From NCBI GenBank assembly GCA_020881915.1, contig JAJFPB010000007.1:2232001-2296000 (forward strand): a stretch of 64,000 nt of DNA, read 5' to 3'. The translations under genes were made by a program, and so were the position numbers. How positions within the stretch are numbered: position 1 is the first letter of the stretch; every line of letters starts with the position of its first letter. Positions 55,832 to 64,000 of the stretch are shown here, piece by piece. A model generated the notes under the pieces. That model had not been told where the DNA came from. It saw nothing but the letters and a program-made list of their open reading frames with translations, and did not search any database. The DNA comes from Paramyrothecium sp. XJ0827 (lineage: Eukaryota > Ascomycota > Sordariomycetes > Hypocreales > Stachybotryaceae).

Positions 55832-57279
55832 TTACTCCGCAACCCAAACAGCGCTCATACCCATACCAGTGCCAACGCACATGGAGGTGTTGCCAATCTT
55901 CTTTCCGGTCCTCTTGAGCTCATACAGCAGGGTGGAAACTTGTCTGGCGCCGGTGCAGCCCAAGGGGTGTCCAAAGGCAATGGCACCACCCTTGGGGTTG
56001 ATCTTCTCATGGGGAATGCCCAGCTCGTTGGCGGACCAGAGGCATTGGCTGGCGAAAGCCTCGTTGATCTCGAAGATGTCGACGTCATCCTGGGAGATGC
56101 CGGCAAGCTCAAGAGCCTTGGGAATAGCCTTCCAAGGACCCTGGCCCATGAGGAGGGGCTTGACGCCGACAATGGAGGCGCAGACGTACTTGCCCAGGAT
56201 GGTCTGGCCAAGCTTCTCGGCAGTCGATCGCTTCATCAGAAGGACGGCGGCAGCACCGTCCGAAATCTGACTGGCGTTGCCAGCGTGGATGCTGCCATCC
56301 TTGGCGAAGGCGGGTCGGATCTTGCCGAGCGACTCCGCGGTGATGCCGTCGCGGATGCCATCATCCTTCGCGACGGTGATCTCCTTGGTTTCGCCGGACT
56401 TGGGGTCCTCGAACTTGACCTTGAGAGGGGCAATCTCCTGGTCGAACAGGCCGGCCTGCTGGGCCTTAACGGCCTTCTGGTACGAGTTGGCAGCGAAGGC
56501 ATCCTGGGCCGCACGGGAGATCTTGAGGTCCTTGGCCATGTTCTCGGACAGAACACCCATGGGAACCTTGCAGTTGGCGGACTCGGGGTGAGACTCGAGC
56601 AGCTCAGAGAACTCAGTGACAGCGCCAGGGCTAGTGATAAGTCAGTATTTTCTTTCTACTATGCTAGGCAAGTGAGGGGAATTTCTTACCCGTACTGGGT
56701 GCTCATGCTCTCAACACCAGCACCGATACCGACATCGATCATGCCAGCCTTGATCTGGTTGGCCACGTCGACGCAGGCCTGCAGACCAGAAGAGCACTGT
56801 CGGTTGAGCGTGCGGACGGATGTAGTCTCGGGGAAGCCGGCGACCAAGCTAGCAGCGCGCATCTCGGTGGCGCCACCGCCGGGGGCCAGGACAGAGCCGA
56901 CGCAGACGTCCTCGACGAGGGCGGGGTTGATCTTGGATCGCTCGATGATGGCGTTGAGAATACCAGCCATGAGGTCGGCGGCCTGGGTGTCCTTGAAGCC
57001 ACCCTTACCACCCTTGGTCAGGGCACTTCGGCAGCAGGCAGTCACGACGACCTATTACGGCGGAAGCGGTTAGCAGAATGATACGGGGAGGGAGAGGGAT
57101 CAGAGCGGCCTACATCGTCGGGGTGCTTCTCCAGAATCTTGTCGCGGCCGCCAGCGGTGCGGTCGCCAGAGATCTGGCCGCCAATTTGAGAGATTCGGTC
57201 GAGGGCTGCATCATGTTCATGTTAGGAGCTTGCGACGCAAAAGAGCTGCTTGCGCGACTGCAGAGAACGTACCACCCAT
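55832..57279 (-). CDS. POT1: Peroxisomal 3-ketoacyl-CoA thiolase
   Basis: Catalyses the last step of peroxisomal beta-oxidation, CoA-dependent cleavage of 3-ketoacyl-CoA. Exons 57273-57279, 57114-57205, 56690-57051 and 55832-56630 (introns 67, 62 and 59 nt) give 419 residues, the usual length. Thiolase marks include NRQCSSGLQACVDVA with nucleophile Cys119, GAGVESMSTQYGPG, GNASQISDGAAAVLLM, EINEAFASQ, GGAIAFGHPLGCTGARQ with the catalytic His, and CVGTGMGMSAVW. The first exon codes only MG plus one base. Splicing gives MGALDRISQIGGQISG. RISQIGGQI sits where peroxisomal thiolases have a PTS2 (R/K-L/V/I-x5-H/Q-L/A), here with Ile in the last position. The N-terminus is followed by GGRDKILEKHPDDVVVTACCRSAL. 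A mitochondrial acetoacetyl-CoA thiolase is less likely given the length and N-terminus. Confidence 0.93.
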
Positions 57280-58171
57280 CTTGTGAGATATGAAATGCAA
57301 GGGTATATGGAAGTGCTTCGTTGGAGGTGTTCGACGGAAGCTCAGGAGATGCAAGGAGGTAAGATGGCGCAAGTTATGGGTTGGAGCGCAGGATATTTGG
57401 ATGTGGACGGTCGACCTCGGTTCGGTTTCGCCTCCCCATTGCCGCACAAGCTAAGACGGCGCAGAGGCCTCGACGCCCCGTGGGAGACCGAGGACCCGCT
57501 GACATCAGCTGTAGACCGAGGCAACTCACGAGGGCGCTAGCGACCCCTACAACCCGCATTTTAGCGCCTTTCACATGCAATCTTCCGTGCCGCTTCTTCC
57601 CCAGCTTTTCTGCGTCACGAGGGAGAGAAGGGCCAAGGCAAATGAAATCCTGGGGATTGGCTGTCTCCCGGCGCAAGGAGCTCGAGGAGCTCAAGGAGCC
57701 TGGGGAAGCCGTCATTGTATCAATGATCTTACATGCGATGCGCCAAGGGCAACTAATGGACTGCGCCATGTGACGAGGAACGCCTGCTATACAACCATGT
57801 TTTTTCCTCCACTCAAAAAGCAGAAAAGTACCACCAATGATCGCACATATATGTGCTTTGTTCGGGTTGAGGCTGTCGTGACCCGGATGCGAGTGACGAG
57901 GCCTGGGTGCCTTTCGTGCTACCTGTTCTAGAACGCTTTCGCGACGCTGAGAAAGTCAAAGCGGAGTTTCGAATGTCGCAGCTTCAGGGTATCCAGGCAA
58001 CCTCAACGGAAAAATATAGACCGAACCTATTTTCGATATAGTAGATGACCTCAATTGCTTGAGTGATCAAATGTTGACAGTGAGAAATCTTGTATTCAAT
58101 AGCATGCGCTGCCGTGGTGCGAGCATCACGGCGCTGCGCCGCCAGCTTCTGCTGCTTGCGTGCGCTCCACC
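57280..58171. other. Thiolase promoter and 3' flank of the 58-kb gene
   Basis: No gene recognised. The plus-strand frame 57381-57773 is Arg/Pro-rich without domains and lies in the thiolase upstream region. Confidence 0.5.
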
Positions 58172-59080
58172 TCACGACCTCTCCAGACCAAGGGTGCGAG
58201 CCGCAGCACGCCCAAGAGTAAGCTTCATAAAGGGGTTCGTCGACCGAAAGACGCAGAGCCGAAGCTGGGTCTCTGAAAAGGACATCTTTCCGAGGATGGG
58301 TTCCATGTCCGTTAGCGTCAGCTCCACATACTTGGTGGGCTTGATGTTCCCCTGCGGCGACTCTCTTTGCTGCCTCTTGTTAGGTGGCAGCGGGATGAGC
58401 GTCAACCTCAATTCCTTGGCCAAGGAGACGTCTATCAGACCGTACTCGTAGTCCAGGTGGAAGGTGACACACACGTGTACGCTACGCCGGCCGTATGGGA
58501 TCATGACTCTTTTGACGTCTCCCGTTTCCACTAGGAACATACCCCGTAGTGGCGGACGCCTCAGGGTTGGGACCGGGATGGAGGCCTGTGGAACGCTAGC
58601 CCGCGGCAGCGGCCACCCAGCAGAGGGGTCGTGGGCTTGGTGGGGTCCCGGGACGTTGCTGAAGAGGATCTGCGGCGCCGAAGCTACGGTGCCTTGGCCC
58701 CAGTCATTCCAAAGAGCCGGCAGCATGGAGCCGGGCGGGTTGTGGAGCGCGAGCCTCCTGAAGGCATCTCGCTGTTCCGTGTTCGGGACGGGTGTTGGCA
58801 TTGAGAGCCCTGGAACGCGCACGTCCCCGAAATAGGCGCCAGCGGGGGGCTGTTGGTGCCCCAGTCCCAGCAGCTGAGGTTCGTCGGCAGTGACCCCTTC
58901 AGGCGGCAGCAAGGTATTGTTCTCGAAGCTTGAAGAGTTGTCTGGGACTGCCTGCTGTTGCTGGTAGGGGACTTCGCCGCCATACACCCCCTGGAGATGC
59001 GTCGGACCTGGTACAGGTTCTTTTGCCAGGTTCGTGGACGTTGGAAAGCCCCAACCTAGAGCTCTAAGATATTCATCCAT
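58172..59080 (-). CDS. Uncharacterised protein, Pro/Gln-rich N-terminus with globular C-terminal part
   Basis: I do not recognise the family. The open frame extends upstream to 59224 without an ATG at its edge. The in-frame ATGs are at 59119 (MCDKRRQ..) and 59080 (MDEYLRALGWGFP..). The latter gives 302 residues and a more natural start. Residues 1-185 are Pro/Gln/Gly-rich and disordered. From about 185 the sequence looks globular: MFLVETGDVKRVMIPYGRRSVHVCVTFHL, DYEYGLIDVSLAKELRLTLIPLP, KPTKYVELTLTDMEPIL, TQLRLCVFRSTNPFMKLTLGRAAARTLGL. The alternating strands, with GLIDVSLAKELGL-like and LGRAAARTLGL-like pieces, recall a retropepsin-type fold, but no catalytic DTG/DSG triad is seen. An upstream exon is possible. 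Confidence 0.6.
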   Translation of the reverse strand: MDEYLRALGWGFPTSTNLAKEPVPGPTHLQGVYGGEVPYQQQQAVPDNSSSFENNTLLPPEGVTADEPQLLGLGHQQPPAGAYFGDVRVPGLSMPTPVPNTEQRDAFRRLALHNPPGSMLPALWNDWGQGTVASAPQILFSNVPGPHQAHDPSAGWPLPRASVPQASIPVPTLRRPPLRGMFLVETGDVKRVMIPYGRRSVHVCVTFHLDYEYGLIDVSLAKELRLTLIPLPPNKRQQRESPQGNIKPTKYVELTLTDMEPILGKMSFSETQLRLCVFRSTNPFMKLTLGRAAARTLGLERS

Positions 59081-60638
59081 GGTGGCTGCTGGGTTCCGCT
59101 GCCTCCGCTTGTCGCACATATTATCAACCCTCGCTCTGCCTTCGTTGTATCCGTCTGTTTTCCTTCTGTTGACTTTCTTCTCCCACCGAACCTGAAGACT
59201 GCGTTGTATCCAAGCCCTCCTCAAGCGTAACTATGGCGCTCGCTCTGCGTCGTGCGTCAGTGTTGCAAAGTGAGAGCGAGGGACTCGGACTATTACCTCT
59301 CTTTGCGCTCTCCTGTTGCCGACATGCGCACACCTTTGTCTTGTTATCGGGTCGATAAGTGGGACAAGGCTTCATGAGAGGTGTGTGTCAACTGTGCCAT
59401 GATGGAGTCAAATATGATGTGATGGGTTGTTTCAAAAGGCAAGAAACAGAATAGCCCAAGTTACATTTTTTCCGAGAACGTCGAGCGTCGCTTGGTTTTT
59501 CACAGGTTGGACGCTGGCCGCCTCATGTTGGATAATCTGTTGCTGCGGCCCCCTGGCGAACCATTTTCTGGAACGAGTTCTGCACTATTGTGGACTTCAT
59601 CTCCATGTTTGCTTTTTCCTGAGCAGACAAGCCTCATCTTGACCAGTCAGAAGCACAATTCGGCTGCACTGCCACACAACAACACATCTGTTGTCGGAAA
59701 TTGCAATGAACTACGATATGCAACTGTGTTATTATACTTTACTCTACCAATCACTTTCGTCCCTCCCAATGACGAGCATGTGCGGAAGCATGTAAGGATT
59801 TCCTTGATACGTCAGGCAACGACCCTAGCCTACACTTCCTGTGAACACTCACTCAAGTGCTGGGTGGCTTTGCCCGGACACTAGTCCTGACATGGCACCA
59901 TTCGCCTCTCTGCCTGGACAGCTCTGGTCGAATCTGCACATGTTTGGTCTCGTGTCTGCCTGGCAAGGCTAGCTCTCTCATCACATTCCCGCATGAACGC
60001 GACATGACCTTGAGCCACTATCAAGTTGCACTTTGGTCGGCTTGGTGTTGCGTCTCAGCCGACGGTCTAAATTCCAACAGGGGCGGTCATCGGATGAGCC
60101 ATTACCTGATTCAAGAACGGAACAAGGAACATTGATTCCGGGTGCACTCCGTGTCATAGGCCAGCCGCATATGCAGCGAGGACGGTGTTGGAGCCACAAC
60201 CGATCAGGCTCAAACCATCGCCCAGCATGGACGCTGGCCTGGTCATTAATTTGAGCGCATGGCTCGCCTACAAACCCGGGCTCGCGGTCCGATAAATGGT
60301 CACGTACTCAAGGCACCTGACGGGATCCAAGACCCATGTCTCTCCGTGGTCGAAATGTTTCCCATTATTGGTCGTAACACCCATGAAGCCTGCTCTCGAT
60401 TGCCCGCTTATCCTCGGTGAGAAAACGAACGGGGTGAGGCTGTGACGGGAGGCTCTTGGGGCAAAGTGAGGCGAACCGTCCAAGGACTTATATAGTGTTA
60501 GTAAAGGTGCCTACTCAACAGTCCGTGTTGTTGAGATGATTCTTGCTCGCTGAGAGAACCCTGGGTCCTTCCAATTCGCTCAATTCGAGCATAATACGTT
60601 CAATTGGCCATTTATAGAGCCAATGAGGTCATCTTGCA
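59081..60638. other. Intergenic region between two unknown genes
   Basis: Divergent upstream region. Frames (59492-59884 + and others) have no domain. The minus-strand frame of the 58-kb gene is open to 59224 and may include more of that gene. Confidence 0.5.
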
Positions 60639-61644
60639 ATGGATACCTTAGCAGTACGTGCTGCTATCTGCGGACATTTTTCGTGCTAAACATTTGGTAC
60701 AGGTCACAACAAGTCCATTATTCGTTGTTATCAGTGGTATGCGGGTCCAGACTACGCCGAGAACACCATTTATCCCGCCGAAATGTCATCAGAGATTGAT
60801 ACGAACAATGGTCGCCTTAAGCGACATCAACACCGTTTCGAGCCAATTCATATACCAAGTATGGGGCACTGAGTTGCCGACACTGCAAGAACTCGCCGCT
60901 CCGTTCCAACCCATCGCGGAGATGCTCTGCTCAGTAGAGAGTCTGTGTCATTCTCAAACACTTGTCGAGCTTGCTGTAACAGAGTCAAACAGCCCCGGCT
61001 TCTGGCTCAGTCAAGCATCGATTGCCACGCTGCTTCATGCTGGGCTTATTGAGAACCACCAGAACTTCTTCTCTGGCTTGCTCTCCCGCATTCGACTTTG
61101 GGGGCCGTGGCCACTCGCCGAGGTCGCGGCAAGTGATACTGGAGCTGAGACTCCCGCCACGGGGGATGCAACAAATCAAGAAATTGACTCTGGCAATACA
61201 TCTTTACAAAAAGGGCAGGGTATAGAAGGCCCCACTGGGGTACAAGTGCAACCTTTCTGGCAAGAGGTAGTATACTCGGACCCTCAAAACGACGATACGG
61301 ACATGGCAATGGTTGATTTGAGGCGCATATCGGGTCCACCAGGCAGTAGATTACCAAATGAACCAGGAGGTTCTGCCCGCTTCCCCCCTTCGCCTGTCCA
61401 AGATGTTGAAGAAGGCATAGGAAAACTTACCATAGTCGATAATTCTGGGCTAATAAACTTCCACGGAGAGTGTGGTTCAGATAATGCAGATGCGGGCCAT
61501 CCAGCAAAAATGCCCGAGGTCGATGAGGATTCAGACGAGGAGATGGGTGCTGACTACTGGCAGTGGGATTCTCAGAGCCATCAATATCGACATTGGAATG
61601 AGAAAGACCGGGCGTGGGTATACTTTCCAGAAGTCTTCCATTAG
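60639..61644 (+). CDS. Uncharacterised protein with acidic, Trp-rich C-terminus
   Basis: Not recognised. The proposed model joins a 15-nt first exon (60639-60653, MDTLA) to 60703-61644 across a 49-nt intron with GTACGT donor, TGCTAAAC branch and TACAG acceptor, giving 318 residues. Without it the frame has no ATG until 60739 (MRVQTTP) or 60808 (MVALSDI), which are alternatives. Residues ~40-130 look helical and globular (SSQFIYQVWGTELPTLQELAAPFQPIAEMLCSVE, SIATLLHAGLIENHQNFFSGLLSRIRLWGPWPLAEV). The middle is disordered and acidic. The last 30 residues, DYWQWDSQSHQYRHW..RAWVYFPE, form a compact aromatic motif reminiscent of small WW/OCRE-like modules. Confidence 0.6.
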
Positions 61645-62109
61645 GGACTACTGGGACTGGACATCCTGACCTTCCAGAAAGCTGTTGCGCAATGTTTCGA
61701 CTATTGATAACACCCAAATATGTTGAGGCTGTGGCCAAACTAATGGCCTGGGCTGAGGTGGCAGCGGTCCTGAGTATCAGCGCATTCCATAATGTAAGAG
61801 CAAAGTAACAGTCTAATAGGAGGCAACCATAGTTGGACGATTGCGTCATGTGATATATGAAAATTCAGACAAGCTCAGTTGCTGAGCCATCAGTGGCACT
61901 GGTCTCGGACCTTAACCCAGACATCAAGTCGAGGGGACCCCTGATCGCCAATCTGTTTAATATGGTGAAATTTCAATGTGTTGTGGTGGAAGGTTTCTAG
62001 AATACATAATGTTCGCCTAATAGCAGTTTCCAATTTCGTCCATTAGACTCAAATAAAGTTCCATGCACATTGGCGTGTACCCCATCTAAGAGGACTTTGG
62101 ACGTTTTAT
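61645..62109. other. Convergent 3' region
   Basis: 3' flanks of the unknown gene and the MsrB gene. A 64-codon frame at 61614-61808 has no support. Confidence 0.5.
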
Positions 62110-62763
62110 TTAGTTTCCTTTGGCGGCTTTGTCGTCTGCGGAGAAGTTCAAGCTAACACTGTTGACGCAGTGTCGCTCATCGGTAGGCGTGGGAAAGCCT
62201 TCGCCCTTGAAGACGTGGCCCAGGTGTCCACCGCAGTTGGAGCATACGATCTCGGTACGTGTCATACCGAGGGTCCGGTCTTCGTGCCTGGTCACGGCCC
62301 CAGGAAGACTGTCAAAGTACGCCGGCCAGCCGCAGCCGGACTTGAACTTGTGGTTGGCCTTGTACAGAGGTGTATTGCAGCCAGCGCACGTGTAGACGCC
62401 CTCCTCGGGGTAATGCTTATCAAACGTGCCACTTCCAGGCGCCTCCGTTCCCTTTTGCCTCAAGATGCGAAACTGCTCTGCGGTATCTGTTTAGCGGTTT
62501 GGCTTGGAGGCGAGTGATAATACTTTGGTCTACTCACCAGGGCTCAACACAGCACGCCACTCACTATCGGTGCGCTGATCAGGGAAGGTCATCTTGGAGC
62601 TGGAGGAAGAAGATCCGAACAAGGCGCCTAGGAAAGGAATGCCAGACATGGAACGAAGAGGAAGAGGTCTCAGTGAGCCCGGGTGAAGTCGGGGTGCTGG
62701 TTTGATACGAGCGAAATTGGATAATGAGAACAACAGAGAGGAGAGTAGGGGAGAGAGGCGCAT
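62110..62763 (-). CDS. Peptide-methionine (R)-S-oxide reductase (MsrB)
   Basis: Reduces methionine-R-sulfoxide in oxidised proteins. Two exons, 62538-62763 and 62110-62477, with a 60-nt intron, give 197 residues. The core starts with SEWRAVLSPEQFRILRQKGTEAPGSG, then VYTCAGCNTPLY (first zinc CxxC), KFKSGCGWPAYFD, RTEIVCSNCGGHLGHVF (second zinc CxxC), and the catalytic cysteine in DERHCVNSVSLNF (Cys179). All are intact. The N-terminal ~55 residues, MRLSPLLSSLLFSLSNFARIKPAPRLHPG.., are basic and hydrophobic and fit a mitochondrial presequence. Internal Met39 (MSGIPFLG..) could give a cytosolic form. A TATATAA lies about 50 bp before the ATG. Confidence 0.95.
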
Positions 62764-63266
62764 GGGAGATGGTTTGAGTCGAAGTTGATGGAGCGAGTTA
62801 TCAAAGGGGCAATTATATAGCCTCGAGGTTTGGTGTTATTTAAAGATGGAGTGGCTGTACATCACGGAGAGGACTCGTGTTGACAAATCATGGCGTTTCC
62901 CGATCGGTGGAATCACTTGCATCATCGGCTGCCCCTCCACGAGCTCCAGGGTAGGATGGCGAAACGGGGCTACCTGGAGCTTTTGAAATCATGGTAGTTA
63001 CAAATTGCCACAATGTCTGTTGTCTCCTCAATGCCTCGGGTGCTTATTGGTTGTTGGTTTAAACCGAATAGATGGGTGACGAAGAGCCTGTGCATAGCAT
63101 CGCCTCCGTGGTTTTGATGTGGAATCATGATAGATGTAAACGAATTCGAGACTGGTTTCGAATCATGACTCCATCCCACCACCACAGTTGGGAGTTTGCG
63201 CAGCCCACCTGAAATAGCCCCGCTTGGGCTTGCTGGGTCGACCCTGGTTCCGCTTAGGTGCACTGC
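62764..63266. other. MsrB upstream region
   Basis: It holds the MsrB promoter with a TATA-like element and no recognised gene, and ends at a MITE. Confidence 0.5.
62812..62819 (-). promoter_or_regulatory. TATA-like element of MsrB
   Basis: On the minus strand, TATATAAT lies about 50 bp upstream of the start codon. Confidence 0.4.
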
Positions 63267-63514
63267 CAAAGCGGATAGCAAAAACACTGCCACGGCAAAA
63301 CAGGAAACTAACTAATATATACAAGTCTCTTCGCATTTTTATCTTATTGTGTTACATTGTTGGAAGTAAAATATAAATAAAATAAAATCCTTTGGAGATA
63401 GTTTATTTACTTATTGTTTTACTAGGCTCTGAAATAATAATTTTTGAATGTCTTAAATTTTATTGTATAGTAAGTTGAAGTTTTGCGGTGACTGTATTTT
63501 TGCTAACCGCTTTG
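63267..63514. mobile_element. MITE, family 2 copy 3 (248 bp)
   Basis: The ends are CAAAGCGGATAGCAAAAAC.. and the inverse of CAAAGCGGTTAGCAAAAAT.., matching at about 30 of 35 positions (on to GCAAAAC). Perfect 5-bp direct repeats ACTGC are at 63262-63266 and 63515-63519. The interior is A/T-rich with no frame. This copy has the best-preserved ends of the three. Confidence 0.88.
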
Positions 63515-63876
63515 ACTGCCTACCCTAACCTTCCCGTCCAGTAACTTATGCCTCCCGGACCTTCGCAACCCCTTCCCCCCGCTAGCACTTGAACCTCCCC
63601 GTGGTTGCTTCTGATAGCGGACCCTGCACAATCGAGGGGCGCTCCCACACCCTTTGATGTACCTGTAACAGATTCACCATCTCCCCACTGCACCATCTGT
63701 TCGCCTTACTACCCGACCTTATTAACACACTAACGTAATGCACCCACTTTCCGGCCACCCCCCCATTCCGGCCACCTTCAATTACCACAACACCACCCTA
63801 ATGTAAGTGCTTCAACCCGCGTTTTCTCGTGCAATTTTAAAGTTCCTGAAAAACAAAGTAGATTTTTGGAATCAGC
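63515..63876. other. Flank and probable 5' end of a Fot1/pogo element
   Basis: Two direct copies of TTCCGGCCACC (63749-63759 and 63766-63776) lie about 100-130 bp before the transposase ATG, as expected of subterminal transposase-binding repeats. The left terminus is probably near the TAACGTAATGCACCCACTTT sequence at 63731. The other end is outside the window. Confidence 0.5.
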
Positions 63877-64000
63877 ATGCCCAAATACACCGAAAACGAC
63901 ATCTCAAATGCACTGGAAGACATCCATTCGGGCGTGTCGCAGCGCGTTGCATCTCAACGCTGGGGGGTGCCGCGTCAAACACTACAGGATCGGCTCAAGG
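63877..64000 (+). CDS. Fot1/pogo-type transposase, N-terminal fragment (window edge)
   Basis: The open frame from the ATG at 63877 to the end of the window encodes 41 residues, beginning MPKYTENDISNALEDIHSG and continuing VSQRVASQRWGVPRQTLQDRLK. This is the psq-type helix-turn-helix that opens pogo/Fot1/Tigger (Tc1-mariner superfamily) transposases in fungi. ALEDI, a small residue in the turn, WGVPRQTL and RLK are the marks. Only the DNA-binding start is visible, so intactness of the DDE catalytic part cannot be judged. Confidence 0.85.
   Translation, partial: MPKYTENDISNALEDIHSGVSQRVASQRWGVPRQTLQDRLK

Noticed and set aside
55940..57073. 377-codon plus-strand open frame
   Set aside because: It lies antisense to the thiolase exons, which carry all catalytic motifs. 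It is a G/C-driven shadow frame.
1..64000. tRNA, rRNA, CRISPR array or secondary-metabolite cluster
   Set aside because: No tRNA B-box context with a cloverleaf, no rRNA-like sequence, no regularly spaced repeats and no backbone enzymes were seen on reading both strands by eye. A tRNA scan was not run.

Overview
The window is nuclear DNA of a filamentous ascomycete, most likely a sordariomycete and perhaps Hypocreales. The evidence is intron-split genes with short introns (mostly 47-160 nt, GTRNGT donors, CTRAY-like branch sites close to YAG acceptors), compact coding islands, families such as SurE-TTL Pby1, Aim21, Dash/Duo1 and fungal Mcm10, CCTTACC-type pyrimidine repeats between genes, and AT-rich short elements that look mutated by RIP. 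I assembled exon structures by eye and checked reading-frame continuity across each junction. Assignments rest on recognised motifs, not on database searches.

Layout. 1-831: 3'-truncated DapA-type aldolase on the minus strand, followed by a 5.7 kb stretch with no convincing gene. 6.5-14.2 kb: a cell-cycle group made of MCM10 (-), RNase H2 subunit B (+), DASH subunit DUO1 (-) and an unknown disordered nuclear-looking protein (+). The two intergenic spaces between the divergent pairs carry MluI-box (ACGCGT) clusters. 14.9-17.5 kb: PBY1 (SurE plus tubulin-tyrosine-ligase fold). 21.7-25.9 kb: a PMC1-type Ca2+-ATPase between two large gene-poor stretches. 29.4-35.0 kb: a Sir2/Hst1 deacetylase convergent with an SCY1-like pseudokinase that has two GC-AG introns. 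36.3-38.5 kb: mitochondrial branched-chain aminotransferase and complex I subunit ESSS. 39.0-44.0 kb: the six-part-conserved nuclease-helicase DNA2, in five exons, with tandem ACGCG motifs in its promoter. 44.8-49.0 kb: a two-membrane-segment fungal protein and AIM21. 51.7-52.5 kb: TVP18, with a 16-nt exon. 54.2-57.3 kb: an ornithine cyclodeaminase-like protein convergent with a peroxisomal 3-ketoacyl-CoA thiolase. 58.2-61.6 kb: two unrecognised genes. 62.1-62.8 kb: methionine-R-sulfoxide reductase. 63.9 kb to the end: start of a Fot1/pogo-type transposase.

Mobile DNA. The most interesting discovery is a family of three short AT-rich elements (222-248 bp; 27.6, 53.5 and 63.3 kb). They share terminal inverted repeats built on CAA(A)GYGGTTAGCAAAAA and are flanked by 5-bp direct repeats (GTAGG/GTAGG, ACTGC/ACTGC, TGCGT/TGCGC). 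A fourth AT-rich element with a different, roughly 48-bp inverted repeat lies between MCM10 and RNH202. A 35-bp-arm hairpin at 44.5 kb has arms that differ only by transitions.

Functional theme. Several genes belong to DNA replication and chromosome segregation (MCM10, RNH202, DUO1, DNA2), and their upstream regions share MBF-type sites. The rest are housekeeping genes of calcium storage, mitochondrial and peroxisomal metabolism, trafficking and actin. No tRNA, rRNA, CRISPR array or secondary-metabolite cluster was seen.
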